Shown one piece after another: positions 18,504 to 28,188 of a stretch of DNA of 64,000 nucleotides. Made by a program: the position numbers and the translations under genes. Position 1 is the first letter of the stretch. Each line of letters opens with the position of its first letter. Source of the DNA: Phaeocystidibacter sp965659415 (lineage in GTDB: Bacteria; Bacteroidota; Bacteroidia; Flavobacteriales; Schleiferiaceae); the NCBI GenBank assembly GCA_965659415.1, contig CBFHVA010000001.1:124001-188000 (forward strand), read 5' to 3'. The notes under the pieces are model-generated. The model saw nothing but the letters and a program-made list of their open reading frames with translations, ran no database searches and was not told where the DNA came from.

Positions 18504-19091
18504 CTATCCGTGGATATGCTCTTTGGTGCCTAAAGTGGCCATTATCTCGGCTTCGAATTCAAGCAGTCCCTCCCATTTCGGGTCAACCTCACTTCGCCCA
18601 CCAATGTCTCTAGCAAACTTCAGGAACATCGTGTAATGGTTCGCTTCACTGATCATCAGCTTACGGTAAAAATCAGCCAAGTCTTGATCTTGAATATTCT
18701 CGGACAAGACCTTGAACCGTTCGCATGAACGGGCTTCAATCAATGCCGCTATCAAAAGGCGATGAACTAGACGCTCGGTGCGATCAGAAGATTTTGGGAA
18801 GAATTCCATAATGCGGTGCACATACGCATCTTTACGTTCACGACCGAGTTTGAGTCCGCGTTCCAATATGCGCTTGTGCACCATCTCAAAATGAGTCATT
18901 TCTTCACGTGCAAGTGCCGCCATGGCCTCAACAAGCTCCGGATACTCGGGATAGCCAACAATCAAAGATATAGCTGTAGAAGCGGCCTTTTGCTCGCAAT
19001 ACGCATGGTCAGTTAGAATCTCTTCCACATTCTTTTCGGCAATATTTGCCCAACGCGGATCAGTAGGAAGCTTAAGGCCAAGCATGCTCAT
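18504..19091 (-). CDS. miaE: tRNA-(ms2io6A) hydroxylase MiaE
   Basis: Non-haem diiron monooxygenase that hydroxylates the isopentenyl group of ms2i6A37 in tRNA, an O2-dependent step. At 195 residues it has the ferritin-like carboxylate and histidine ligands: DHAYCEQKAAS (about residue 30), AREEMTHFEMVHKR (about 66-79), EARSCERF and SEANHYTMFL (about 150). Its ATG overlaps the SulP stop by 4 bases. Pairing with an anion transporter is unusual and is probably only operon packaging. A close ferritin-like paralogue cannot be excluded, but the MiaE motif order fits well. Confidence 0.92.
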   Translation of the reverse strand: MSMLGLKLPTDPRWANIAEKNVEEILTDHAYCEQKAASTAISLIVGYPEYPELVEAMAALAREEMTHFEMVHKRILERGLKLGRERKDAYVHRIMEFFPKSSDRTERLVHRLLIAALIEARSCERFKVLSENIQDQDLADFYRKLMISEANHYTMFLKFARDIGGRSEVDPKWEGLLEFEAEIMATLGTKEHIHG

Positions 19092-21289
19092 TCTTTAGGA
19101 CTTTTAAGAAACTCTGCTAATTGTGCTGCAAAATTAACCATTCCTTTTATCTCATTCGCACCTGCCAATCGCTCTTTCTCAAAAATTAGCACTTGGTTCC
19201 CTCTTGCCTCAATGTGATATTCTGGATTGGCCTCCAATAATCGAATCAAGTCAGCAGTGAAGAATTCTCTCAAGGCCTCCACGTTTGCTCCTTGTAACTT
19301 GAACTTCGAACTGAACTCCGGATACTCTTCAAAGTTTACATCATTAAATCCGGCAAAAGCAGCTACGCGGTCGAGCAGCCTTTCTTTATCCAATACAAAT
19401 TGCGGAACTCTCGGCGAAACAACCATCGCCAACATGGTGGAATGTAGGGTACCTCTCGCAATAAACTCGCCTTGATGATAACCCACATCGGATAGTACGA
19501 ACTTAAGTCCTGTAAGCACTCCCTCTATCCTATTGCGTTGACTTTCAATTTGCAGGGATCGGAAGTATCTGAACTTATAGAAGGGTTGCCCCGTGTACTG
19601 AGTAAATGGCTGATAGGTGTACGTATTCTCGAGGGCCCATTTTTCCAAGGCTTGTTGTCTATTCGAAAGCTCCCCGGCATCCGATGATTCAGTTCCAAAT
19701 GGCATCCACGGAGCAAATCCGTGATGGACTTTAACGGGAAGGTCGTCGATACCAACGACCTCAAAACGCCCGCCTCTTCTCATGAATATCTCTTCGTAGT
19801 ACTCCATCTTTCTAAGTACATTCTGATCGACTAACTGTGCCAATGAAAAGTCAACCGTCATTTCCGCTGAAGATGGTACACTATCGATTTTCTGACGAAT
19901 CCTGGCTAGATTCAAGAAGTTCGCATAGTGCTTAATGCTGAGCAAATACGCAGATTCCTCTTCCTGATAAAGCAGTGTGTTAGGTCGCCATACATACCTC
20001 AATATCAAGCCCGGTTTTCCAGAAGTAATCAATTGAAGAACGAAAATCAGAGTAGTTCCCGCCACAATACCATAAACTATACCGTACAGCCAACCCACCA
20101 GAAAGGCCGTGGCAAACCCAAGGAAATCCTCCCAACCCATTTCTGCAATCGAGCGCATATGAGATGGGGCGGCCATTCGATAGCCAATGTACAAGGTCAT
20201 GGAGGCCAATACGGGTACCAGCATTTGCTCTAAGAAGCTTGAGGCCAAAAGGGCAATAAGCAGCACGCCTGCTGCATTGAGAAGATTCGACCAACGTGTA
20301 ATTCCGCTGAGCTGCACATTTGTGGAACTCTGAGCTACGGTAGCCGTAACCGTCATTCCACCGATAAAGGAAGATATCATTGTTGCCAATCCTAAGGCGA
20401 CCATCTCTCGATTCACATCGGTCCTACGGTGCAGAATATCCAATCGATCAACGGTTCTTAAGTTGGTCATGGTTTCATTGATCGCGACGAAGAACAACCC
20501 CAAACTAACGGCCCAGAATTTTCCCGTTTGGATGGAGCTAAAGTCGGCCAGATGAATCCAATCTAACCCGAATTCTTCTAATCGAATCTGCGGATTGAGA
20601 GAAAGAAGATAGACATCTGCATCTGCCACTTGAAGGTAGATCGAAATCAAAACCCCTCCTATGAGCAGCCAAAGCGGAGCGGATAGCATTCGGATAAGCC
20701 GGTTTTGATACGAGCTATAGAATATCATAAACAAGAGCGCCGTAATCCCTATTCCGGATATCCAATAACTCACATGTCCCGAAACGGTCCGTTCAAGCAA
20801 GGCTGGATACGTGCTTAGTATCTCGCCAATGGAGTGATAGGCCTGGTATGGATCGCCACCCAGCACGAGCGGAAACTGACTTACCATAATCCATATTCCC
20901 AACATGGAAATAATACCGCGACTAACGGCCACTGGAATCGCATCGAATCGATGAATCTGGCGAAATAGACCCACTAAAAGTATGAGTGCGCCGGCTACCA
21001 CGCTAGCTGCTAGCATCAACTGGAACCCAGCCACAAATCTTCCTTGACCAAGGATAATTGAGCCAATCATCCATACCGCTGCGGAGTGAATTCCCGGCCC
21101 GGAGATATTCACGAATGAACCTCCCAAATTGGAAACGACCAGGCCGCCTACAATCACAGCAATAATCCCGGATTCGGTTGGAGCGTGTGCAACAGCCGCC
21201 AAGCCCATGGCAAACATGAGCGAAACGGGAATCACGAAGAGCGAGGCAACCGTATCCCTCCGAAAGTACTTCAAAGTTTTACTGCTCAT
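19088..21289 (-). CDS. SulP-family anion transporter with STAS and extra C-terminal domain
   Basis: 733 residues. About 12 membrane helices (residues 12-430) with SulP features: FAMGLAAVAHAPTESG at the first helix, VNISGPGIHSA in TM3 and an ATVAQSSTNVQLSG stretch at TM8. A STAS domain follows (about 440-530: YLLSIKHYANFLNLARIRQKI, EMTVDFSLAQLVDQ). Family members carry sulfate, bicarbonate or other anions; the ion here is not readable. The remaining ~190 residues (about 545-733) are an additional soluble domain, ending EARGNQVLIFEKERL, which I cannot assign. The gene overlaps the Usp gene (4 bases) and miaE (4 bases). Confidence 0.88.
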   Translation of the reverse strand: MSSKTLKYFRRDTVASLFVIPVSLMFAMGLAAVAHAPTESGIIAVIVGGLVVSNLGGSFVNISGPGIHSAAVWMIGSIILGQGRFVAGFQLMLAASVVAGALILLVGLFRQIHRFDAIPVAVSRGIISMLGIWIMVSQFPLVLGGDPYQAYHSIGEILSTYPALLERTVSGHVSYWISGIGITALLFMIFYSSYQNRLIRMLSAPLWLLIGGVLISIYLQVADADVYLLSLNPQIRLEEFGLDWIHLADFSSIQTGKFWAVSLGLFFVAINETMTNLRTVDRLDILHRRTDVNREMVALGLATMISSFIGGMTVTATVAQSSTNVQLSGITRWSNLLNAAGVLLIALLASSFLEQMLVPVLASMTLYIGYRMAAPSHMRSIAEMGWEDFLGFATAFLVGWLYGIVYGIVAGTTLIFVLQLITSGKPGLILRYVWRPNTLLYQEEESAYLLSIKHYANFLNLARIRQKIDSVPSSAEMTVDFSLAQLVDQNVLRKMEYYEEIFMRRGGRFEVVGIDDLPVKVHHGFAPWMPFGTESSDAGELSNRQQALEKWALENTYTYQPFTQYTGQPFYKFRYFRSLQIESQRNRIEGVLTGLKFVLSDVGYHQGEFIARGTLHSTMLAMVVSPRVPQFVLDKERLLDRVAAFAGFNDVNFEEYPEFSSKFKLQGANVEALREFFTADLIRLLEANPEYHIEARGNQVLIFEKERLAGANEIKGMVNFAAQLAEFLKSPKE

Positions 21290-22194
21290 TCCCTTCTACT
21301 TTCCATCATTTCACGCGTCGTGTGAACCATCAAAAGATCACATGGCAAATCACTTAATACGTATTCAATGTCGTGCGTGAGTATCCTATCGAGCAGACCT
21401 AATCGGGTGTCTGGTGAATTCATCACCAATAAATCTACCCCTTTATCAGCCGCGTAATGACCTATGCTATACCCTGGCTTTCCATACAGAACCTGCTGTT
21501 CCACTCTTATTTCGTCGGGTACACAAACCTCACAGAGGGCATCATCAATCCGATCGCGTTCCTCTTTCTCCACAGATCTTCTCTTGAGTTCTGCCATCTT
21601 CAGACCACGATCGTCATTTACTCTCACTTTAACCTTGCTCGCTGGAACTTCGTCTGCAATGATTAACTCTTTAGCATCGAGCGATGCAGCGAAGAATATG
21701 GCCGCTTTAACCGTATCTGGCGTCTTTGGATGGGATAGGCCATTCACCAACACCTTGGAACAAGGCTCACTTTCCTTCTTTGGATTGGTAACCAATAAAA
21801 TGGAACAAGAAGTTTCGCGCACCAATCGGCGAGCAATTGAACCGCGGAAATATTGAACCAAGTTCTCATTTTGCAACGCGCCAGCTATGAGCAACTCCAC
21901 TTTTTCCTGTTTACAAGCTTCTAGGATCACTTCAACGGGCTTACCTGCTTTCGAAACAATCTTAGGCTGAAGCTTGGAGCCTCCACTCTTACGCAAGAGT
22001 TCATCCAGTTTCTCTTGCACGGAGGCATTAAAATCACCTACGTGAACCAGAATTAATTGTGCTTCCAGCTGAGTAACAATCCGAACGGCCTCGTAAAGAA
22101 GCGCTTCCGCTCTTGGAGAAAAGGCTATGGCTAATGCCACCTTCTCAAACCGCAACGGATATTCTTCAGGTTTTATGGATTGCTTAGCGCTCAT
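21286..22194 (-). CDS. Tandem universal stress protein
   Basis: 302 residues with two UspA folds in tandem (about 15-145 and 155-295). The first has LAIAFSPRAEALLYEAVRI and ends GSIARRLVRETSCSILLV. The second has NGLSHPKTPDTVKAAIFFAA and ends ILTHDIEYVLSDLPCDLLMVH. The G-2x-G-9x-G(S/T) ATP loop is only partly kept in the first half, so nucleotide binding is uncertain. It is the first gene of the Usp-SulP-MiaE chain, with a 4-base overlap to SulP. Usp-transporter pairings often mean the Usp domain regulates the transporter, which is inference here. Confidence 0.87.
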   Translation of the reverse strand: MSAKQSIKPEEYPLRFEKVALAIAFSPRAEALLYEAVRIVTQLEAQLILVHVGDFNASVQEKLDELLRKSGGSKLQPKIVSKAGKPVEVILEACKQEKVELLIAGALQNENLVQYFRGSIARRLVRETSCSILLVTNPKKESEPCSKVLVNGLSHPKTPDTVKAAIFFAASLDAKELIIADEVPASKVKVRVNDDRGLKMAELKRRSVEKEERDRIDDALCEVCVPDEIRVEQQVLYGKPGYSIGHYAADKGVDLLVMNSPDTRLGLLDRILTHDIEYVLSDLPCDLLMVHTTREMMESRRE

Positions 22195-22281
22195 TTCGTG
22201 AAGATAGGATTTTGCAACGACCTCCGCTCACTGGGTTATCAACTGTGAGATGTGCACAAGACGGAAAGTTCTGACGCCCAA

Positions 22282-22289
22282 TATATTTG
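22282..22289 (+). promoter_or_regulatory. -7 box of mltF
   Basis: A perfect TATATTTG, 21 bases before the ATG; the -33 region lacks a clear TTG. Confidence 0.5.
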
Positions 22290-22310
22290 CACTTTTATTA
22301 AATTGTGTAG

Positions 22311-23852
22311 ATGCCAAAACCGAACAAGTTCATCAAAGTCTTCTTGTTGGTTAGTCTTCTATTCCTTTATGGATGCGAAGAGAAATCGAACCATTCCACT
22401 TTAGCAGAAAACACGGAGCAAAGGGATAGTGTAACCACTCCATTAACACGTGAAGCAGGGAAGCTCAAAGTGCTGATGGATAACAATATAGCCAGCTACT
22501 ACATCTTAAAAGGACAACCGAGAGGGTTTGACTATGAAATACTTTCCTGGTACTGTAAAGATCACAATCTAGAACTCGAAGTTGAGGTAATACCAAACTT
22601 TGATTTCATTCTTGATTCTTTGCTCGTCAACCGCGGAGATATCGCTGCAGGGAATCTAACTATCACGGGTGATCGACTTCGAAGAGTTCAGTTCACCACT
22701 CCCCTCCACTACACTCGGCAAGTGTTGGTTCAGCGTCTTACTCCAGAGGCCAAACAGTCGAGGGCAGCGCGTAAGGCATGGTTAGTTGATCACGTTTTGG
22801 AACTCGAAGGAAAAGAGGTTTATGTAAATCGAACCAGCAGTTTTGCGGATCGCTTGTACAATATCGTACGTGAAAACGGCATCCAAGTTCAAATTGAAGA
22901 GGTCCCAGCTGAAATCGGTTACAGTCGACTCATCGAAATGGTCTCTGAAGGACAAATAGACTTAACTGTAGCGGATGAAAACATTGCTCGCATGCATCGT
23001 GCCTATTACAGCAATCTAGACATCAACACTCCTATTTCCCTGACTCAGGCCATTGCTTGGGCTCTTCCTCCTGATAAAGACAGTCTACAGAATTCGTTGA
23101 ATACATGGTTGGATTCTAAAGTGAACACCACTCGATATAACATCATATATAACAAGTACTTCTCTTCCAATGTGCGACGCAATCAAAGCATTCGTGAGAT
23201 TCGCAACGGAAGGATATCGGCATACGACAATCTGATCCAACAAAAAGCTGATGATATAAATTGGGATTGGCGCTTGCTGGCCGCTTTGATTCACCAGGAG
23301 TCGCGTTTTAACCCTGATGCACAAAGTCCATTTGGAGCTACCGGCTTGATGCAAGTTATGCCTGCAACGGGAGCAAGGTTTGGAGTAGAAGGTGATGACC
23401 TATTCCTCCCATCCCGGAATATGCAGGCAGGTACAGGCTTTATTGTATGGCTGGAAAAGTATTGGTTGCGAAAATTAGAGGACACTACCGACATAAAGAA
23501 GTTCATATTGGCCAGCTACAACGTAGGTCTAGGTCACGTTATAGACGCACGAAACCTTGCCGATAAATACGAAATGAATAGCGAGGTTTGGTACGACAAT
23601 GTGGAGGTGATGTTGAAAAACAAGATGACCCCGAAATATTACAACGATCCAGTAGTAGATCACGGGTATTGCAGAGGCTCAGAGCCAGTTCACTACGTGC
23701 GAAGCATACTCAAAACGTATCAATACTACGTTCAATGGACCAATAATAATCAGCGAATTGATGATTTGGCACAAGTATCACACTACCCGTCCAATGTTGG
23801 AGTTGAACTTCAAGTGAATAACCTAGAAGGCGAAGTATATGAAGGGTTGTAA
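22311..23852 (+). CDS. mltF: Membrane-bound lytic murein transglycosylase F
   Basis: Lipoprotein (lipobox FLYGC, about residue 23) that cleaves peptidoglycan to 1,6-anhydromuropeptides. An N-terminal periplasmic solute-binding-like domain (about 55-275, family SBP_bac_3: KVLMDNNIASYYILKGQPRG) acts as a regulator in known MltF. An SLT domain follows (about 310-450), with the catalytic glutamate near residue 330 in IHQESRFNPDAQSPFGATGL, then LMQVMPATGARFG and ASYNVGLGHV. Length 513 is normal. It is monocistronic, and its last 30 bases overlap the end of the convergent MBOAT gene. Confidence 0.95.
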   Translation: MPKPNKFIKVFLLVSLLFLYGCEEKSNHSTLAENTEQRDSVTTPLTREAGKLKVLMDNNIASYYILKGQPRGFDYEILSWYCKDHNLELEVEVIPNFDFILDSLLVNRGDIAAGNLTITGDRLRRVQFTTPLHYTRQVLVQRLTPEAKQSRAARKAWLVDHVLELEGKEVYVNRTSSFADRLYNIVRENGIQVQIEEVPAEIGYSRLIEMVSEGQIDLTVADENIARMHRAYYSNLDINTPISLTQAIAWALPPDKDSLQNSLNTWLDSKVNTTRYNIIYNKYFSSNVRRNQSIREIRNGRISAYDNLIQQKADDINWDWRLLAALIHQESRFNPDAQSPFGATGLMQVMPATGARFGVEGDDLFLPSRNMQAGTGFIVWLEKYWLRKLEDTTDIKKFILASYNVGLGHVIDARNLADKYEMNSEVWYDNVEVMLKNKMTPKYYNDPVVDHGYCRGSEPVHYVRSILKTYQYYVQWTNNNQRIDDLAQVSHYPSNVGVELQVNNLEGEVYEGL

Positions 23853-25484
23853 ATCGGAAGACAGAACCTGATAAGCGGCTACCACACTCACAAAAGAAAT
23901 AACAATCTGCAAACTCCAATGGAGATTGATAAATGTGGTTCGATACCAGCTCTTCCACGCGCTTGGGAGCCAGTGAATAATCATTCCCAAGAGCATCACA
24001 AGAAAGACATCAGAAAATCCGCTTAGGATATACATAACCAAATGGAATTGAAAGTTCCCGGTAATCTGTCCCAACATGATACCCGCATTCTCGAAGCTCT
24101 CATTCCTGAACCAGGTTCGCGTAAAAGTGATGAACACAAAAGTCAGCAGCACCCCCCAAGCACGGAAATACCATTTTGATTTATCACCCCAAGGGCTGAT
24201 TTTCCTCCAGAGCTTGTACACAACCAAGCCGATTCCATTTAGGCCACCCCAAATCACAAAGTTCCAACTGGATCCGTGCCATAACCCACCAAGTAGCATG
24301 GTGAGCATAATGTTGATGTTGTTCTCCAACCAATGCTTGAATTGAGCACTAAACTGCGAGAGCAAGGCCGTTAATCCAACCACGCCTGCGGCAACCACAG
24401 GAACAAGCCATGAATCAGCCAGAATACTCACCGTGAAGAGAATCACGAACATACTCGAATATGAAAACACACTTCCCTTGCGATTACCTCCAATGGGGAT
24501 GTATAGATAATCACGCAACCAGGTACTCAAAGAAATATGCCAGCGCTTCCAGAATTCACCTACACTTGAAGCTTTGTATGGAGAGTTGAAGTTTACAGGA
24601 AGCTGGAAGCCGAGAAGCAACGCAACCCCGATGGCGATATCGGTATAACCCGAGAAATCCGCATACACTTGAATGGAGTATCCAAAGAGACCCATCATAT
24701 TCTCAAAACCACTATACATGGTAGGATTCTCAAATATGCGGTCGACAAAATTGACTGCAATATAATCGGCCAAAAGCACCTTTTTCAGCAATCCATTGAT
24801 GATCCAGAATAAGCCAAGACCAGCCGTCTTCTTGTCGAGTTTGTAGTCTTTGTAGAGTTGTGGTATAAATTCACTTGCGCGAACAATCGGCCCAGCTACC
24901 AACTGTGGAAAGAAGGAAACATAGAACCCAAAGTCGAGGATATTTCGGACCGGTTTAATGAGTCCGCGGTAAATATCTACACTGTAACTAATGGTTTGAA
25001 ACGTAAAGAAGCTGATTCCGACGGGAAGCAATATCTTATCTTCTACAAAGTCGGTCCCGAACCAATTGTTAGCAGTAGCTGCGAATGCATTGCCCACTTC
25101 GATTTCCATACCAAAGCTGGAGTTCAAAAAATCAGCGACGAAGTAAGAATACTTAAAGTAGCCTAGAACCAGTAGGTTCACAGTAACACTCAGGGCAACC
25201 CATAGCTGTTTTTGCAGTTTTCCTTTGGTCTGATATATCGCGTGACCAATAAAGAAGTCTACCAGCGTGGAGAACAGGAGTATGGAGAAGAAAAATCCAC
25301 TCGTTTTATAGTAAAAGTAGATGCTCGCAATGAACAAGAAGGCATTTCGAGCCGCCCGTTGCTTATATACCACGGAATAAACCGCGAGAACGACGGCAAA
25401 GAATATCCAGAATACGTAATCCGTGAAGATTAACGGTCGGGTGTCATTATACTGCAGGTAGCCTAGAATATCCGTCCAGTTCAT
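23823..25484 (-). CDS. MBOAT-family O-acyltransferase (AlgI/DltB/PatA-like)
   Basis: 553-residue polytopic inner-membrane protein. It carries the MBOAT signature: SFFTFQTISYSVDIYRG, FPQLVAGPIVRASEFIPQL, FSGYTDIAIGVALLLGF, FWKRWHISLSTWLRDYLYIP and the catalytic H403 in LGGLWHGSSW. Relatives pass acyl groups across the membrane to alginate, teichoic acid or peptidoglycan. It is the last gene of a four-gene operon in which each neighbour overlaps by 4 bases, together with two SGNH proteins and a LysM protein. That context points to O-acetylation of a periplasmic glycan, possibly peptidoglycan. The target is inference. Confidence 0.93.
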   Translation of the reverse strand: MNWTDILGYLQYNDTRPLIFTDYVFWIFFAVVLAVYSVVYKQRAARNAFLFIASIYFYYKTSGFFFSILLFSTLVDFFIGHAIYQTKGKLQKQLWVALSVTVNLLVLGYFKYSYFVADFLNSSFGMEIEVGNAFAATANNWFGTDFVEDKILLPVGISFFTFQTISYSVDIYRGLIKPVRNILDFGFYVSFFPQLVAGPIVRASEFIPQLYKDYKLDKKTAGLGLFWIINGLLKKVLLADYIAVNFVDRIFENPTMYSGFENMMGLFGYSIQVYADFSGYTDIAIGVALLLGFQLPVNFNSPYKASSVGEFWKRWHISLSTWLRDYLYIPIGGNRKGSVFSYSSMFVILFTVSILADSWLVPVVAAGVVGLTALLSQFSAQFKHWLENNINIMLTMLLGGLWHGSSWNFVIWGGLNGIGLVVYKLWRKISPWGDKSKWYFRAWGVLLTFVFITFTRTWFRNESFENAGIMLGQITGNFQFHLVMYILSGFSDVFLVMLLGMIIHWLPSAWKSWYRTTFINLHWSLQIVISFVSVVAAYQVLSSDLQPFIYFAF

Positions 25485-26710
25485 CGACTATCCCTTATGT
25501 GATTCAACCATGCCTCTTGTATCGCGTCGCTCAATAATTGCGCCTGCAGTTGGTATCCTTCTCGCGTAAAATGAATTCGATCTCGGCGAGCCAATCCTGC
25601 CTCAACCCACGCATCCACACTGCCTAGTCCACCCATTACTTCAAACAAATCCCAAAGTATCGCATCGCGCTCTTCCGCCAATTCGAACATTACCTTTTGC
25701 ACTTCCACGGCATTGGGATTCGGATACCGTCTGCGATAGTAGCTATCGTTATTCGTAAGGAATAAAAAGAGCACCTCAGGATTTGCCTCTTCCAGCACAT
25801 CCATGATGGAATCATAACGTGCTTTAAACACCTCTCGATCAAATCGATCTTCGCTCATATAGGCGTCATTAATGCCGATGCCAAACACCACTAAATCTGG
25901 CGCTAAGGCAGGCATTTGCTTCTCAAAGTCCACACAACGCAAATAACTTTTGGTGCTAGCACCATTTACGCCAATTGCATGATAACGCATTCCTGGCCAG
26001 TGATCCATGAATTCAATTCCTTGCCAAATAAATACTTCGGATGAATCGCTTCCCTCAAGGTGAAACTTGAAAGATTCGTAATCGCCTATCAAGCGAAATT
26101 CAGTGAATCCTCTTTCTTCATTGTAAAAAACGGTATCAACCCGATACTCAGAAGAATCGATTGTAGGCCAAAAATTTGAAGACTCTTTTGGATGATAAAC
26201 TCGCACTGATGAAAAGCTTTGCTTCTCATTCGGACCATCCCAAGCAATAACTTCCACTTGCGCATTTGCATCTGTGGTAGTAGCTACAATCCCGCTCATC
26301 CCCCATCGAGCCTCGTGATTATTCACTGAGCACCGGAAACCTTCCCAGTTCGCACGGGAGTACACTGAAAAGTTGGATGGCTCATTGGTTTTGGCTAGGG
26401 AGAATGGGAAGAAAAAGCCACGGTTTCCTTTCAATCCCGGGCTCATGGCAAATAGATTGTCACGCATTGCTTGGCTGAGCGTTCCCGCTTGAACGTGAGA
26501 TCCCCCCATTTGAAGAACGTCTATGTTTCCTTCTCCTGTGAAGGCTAGCCGGTCAAGTTTTTCCCAGAATTGTTCCAATTTATCATCATCGCCTAACACG
26601 CGAATTTCAGATTGTTCTATATGGATAAAGGGATACCTCTCCAAGATCTCATTCTGTGCGAAGAGTCCTTGAACCACGAATACCGAAATGATTAGAAAGT
26701 TGAATCTCAT
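25481..26710 (-). CDS. SGNH/GDSL-type periplasmic acyl esterase/transferase, divergent nucleophile block
   Basis: 409 residues with a signal peptide ending GLFAQ. The SGNH fold is indicated by block I QMGGSHVQAG (about residue 67-76), block III GIGINDAYMS (about 290) and block V DRIHFTREGYQ (about 378) with the Asp-His pair. In block I the usual GDS is GGS: the Asp before the nucleophilic Ser is replaced by Gly, while Ser is kept. The central ~200 residues form an inserted beta domain, as in carbohydrate-acyl esterases of the PatB/AlgX kind. It overlaps both the MBOAT gene and the next SGNH gene by 4 bases. Confidence 0.87.
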   Translation of the reverse strand: MRFNFLIISVFVVQGLFAQNEILERYPFIHIEQSEIRVLGDDDKLEQFWEKLDRLAFTGEGNIDVLQMGGSHVQAGTLSQAMRDNLFAMSPGLKGNRGFFFPFSLAKTNEPSNFSVYSRANWEGFRCSVNNHEARWGMSGIVATTTDANAQVEVIAWDGPNEKQSFSSVRVYHPKESSNFWPTIDSSEYRVDTVFYNEERGFTEFRLIGDYESFKFHLEGSDSSEVFIWQGIEFMDHWPGMRYHAIGVNGASTKSYLRCVDFEKQMPALAPDLVVFGIGINDAYMSEDRFDREVFKARYDSIMDVLEEANPEVLFLFLTNNDSYYRRRYPNPNAVEVQKVMFELAEERDAILWDLFEVMGGLGSVDAWVEAGLARRDRIHFTREGYQLQAQLLSDAIQEAWLNHIRDSR

Positions 26711-28188
26711 TCGGAAGTTCCAGGTATTAAAGTCGAATCGGATGAAGATTCCTGAAAATCATGATATATCTCTCTGCTGATTGCGGTAACCAACCAATCC
26801 CCTACTTGACGAGCTCCCTTTGGTGTAAAATGCACATGATCTGGCCCTGCCAAAGGAGGGTTTGTTTTGACCCAAGCCGGCATCGAGTTGAGTCCACCCA
26901 TCGCACCAAAAATATCCCAGAAAGCCACATTTTCGTCCATAGCAACTTGTCGAAGTGCCGTTCTAACCCAAGGAACCGCTTCATACGTCACAAAATTCAC
27001 CCCATCCTTCTCGCTCATATCTGAAGGCCCAATCATAATGATAGATGCCTCTGGCGCCAAGCGCTTTAACTTTTGAATCTGTCGTTTAACACGATTTGCG
27101 TACTCTTGGGCATGCTCTTCGCTCCGAATGTATGGAACCGTATTCCCTCCATATTGAAAGAGTATCAGTCCTATGGGTTCATTGGACATTAACCTCAAGA
27201 GATGAGCAGAACTCATACGTGTAAACACCACGCCTGAAGCTCCACGCATTGGAATATTATCCACCACCACACCAGTCCTGCCCTCCAGACTGATTCCATA
27301 AATATCCGGCGACACGGCTCCTGTAAATTCAAGTCTTAACTTGTTAGGTGTCTCCGTGAATGTCCACTTGCGCACCGAAGCTTGTTCCGATACGGTAAGA
27401 ATCTGTTCCGTTAACAAAGTATCATTCGCGTACACCATCAACCGAACCGGTTGGGTGACGTTGCCGTAATGAAGGCGCATTTCATGATAGCGGCGAGCTG
27501 CACTGAAGGCACGATTTGAGGGCTTAAATTCGAGCCACCCCATCGTGGTGTCATTCGCAAGAGAATCCCCTGCAGGAGAGGTATACCGGCACAGCACGGA
27601 CCGGAGTCCGTAGCTGTTATGTCGAATATTGCTATCGCGCTTTCCAAAGGCTGTGTAACGTTTCCAGTTGACTGAATACTCCTGATTGATGCTGAAATTG
27701 GGAGCCAAGGGCACGGCGTCGAGCATACCTGGACCTTCACCTCCGTAGCGAATAGCCCATTCATTTCTCAGCAAGCTCGTAATTCGATCACCTTCAATTT
27801 GTGAATCGCCGTAATGAAGTACGCGCAATTTACTCGAATCGCCGAGTGCTTCGAGGGCTCTTTTCAAAGGTGTAAGATGCTGGTCATCCGAATCTGAAAA
27901 TTGCAACTTTCTCAAAGCCAGCGTGCGCATCAGTCGCTCTCTTGCGCGCTTTTCTCTTTCTGTAGCTGCATCACCCGCCGTGTCGATGCGCGTCATATGG
28001 CTCGCTCGAACAATGGCCTCTACATCTACCTTTTGGGCTGTGTCATTCGCTGCAAAACTCTCCCATGTAGGATAGCGCACCTCTATGCCGAGAATCTTCA
28101 CGCCATTATCCGGAACAACATGCATCAATCCCACAGACAAAAGCCCAACGACTAACAAGAAAAGTAATGTGTGATGTGGCTTTATCAA
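26707..28188 (-). CDS. SGNH/GDSL-type periplasmic acyl esterase/transferase
   Basis: 493 residues. An N-terminal hydrophobic anchor (about 8-25) is followed by a linker and the SGNH domain: block I HYGDSQIEGDR (about residue 145), block III FQYGGNTVPY (about 335) and block V DHVHFTPKGARQVG (about 457) with the catalytic Asp-His. An inserted beta-sandwich lies between blocks I and III. It has the canonical GDS motif that its neighbour lacks. Placed between the LysM protein and the other SGNH protein with 4-base overlaps, it is likely the membrane-tethered partner that takes acyl groups from the MBOAT protein or removes them. Confidence 0.87.
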   Translation of the reverse strand: MIKPHHTLLFLLVVGLLSVGLMHVVPDNGVKILGIEVRYPTWESFAANDTAQKVDVEAIVRASHMTRIDTAGDAATEREKRARERLMRTLALRKLQFSDSDDQHLTPLKRALEALGDSSKLRVLHYGDSQIEGDRITSLLRNEWAIRYGGEGPGMLDAVPLAPNFSINQEYSVNWKRYTAFGKRDSNIRHNSYGLRSVLCRYTSPAGDSLANDTTMGWLEFKPSNRAFSAARRYHEMRLHYGNVTQPVRLMVYANDTLLTEQILTVSEQASVRKWTFTETPNKLRLEFTGAVSPDIYGISLEGRTGVVVDNIPMRGASGVVFTRMSSAHLLRLMSNEPIGLILFQYGGNTVPYIRSEEHAQEYANRVKRQIQKLKRLAPEASIIMIGPSDMSEKDGVNFVTYEAVPWVRTALRQVAMDENVAFWDIFGAMGGLNSMPAWVKTNPPLAGPDHVHFTPKGARQVGDWLVTAISREIYHDFQESSSDSTLIPGTSE

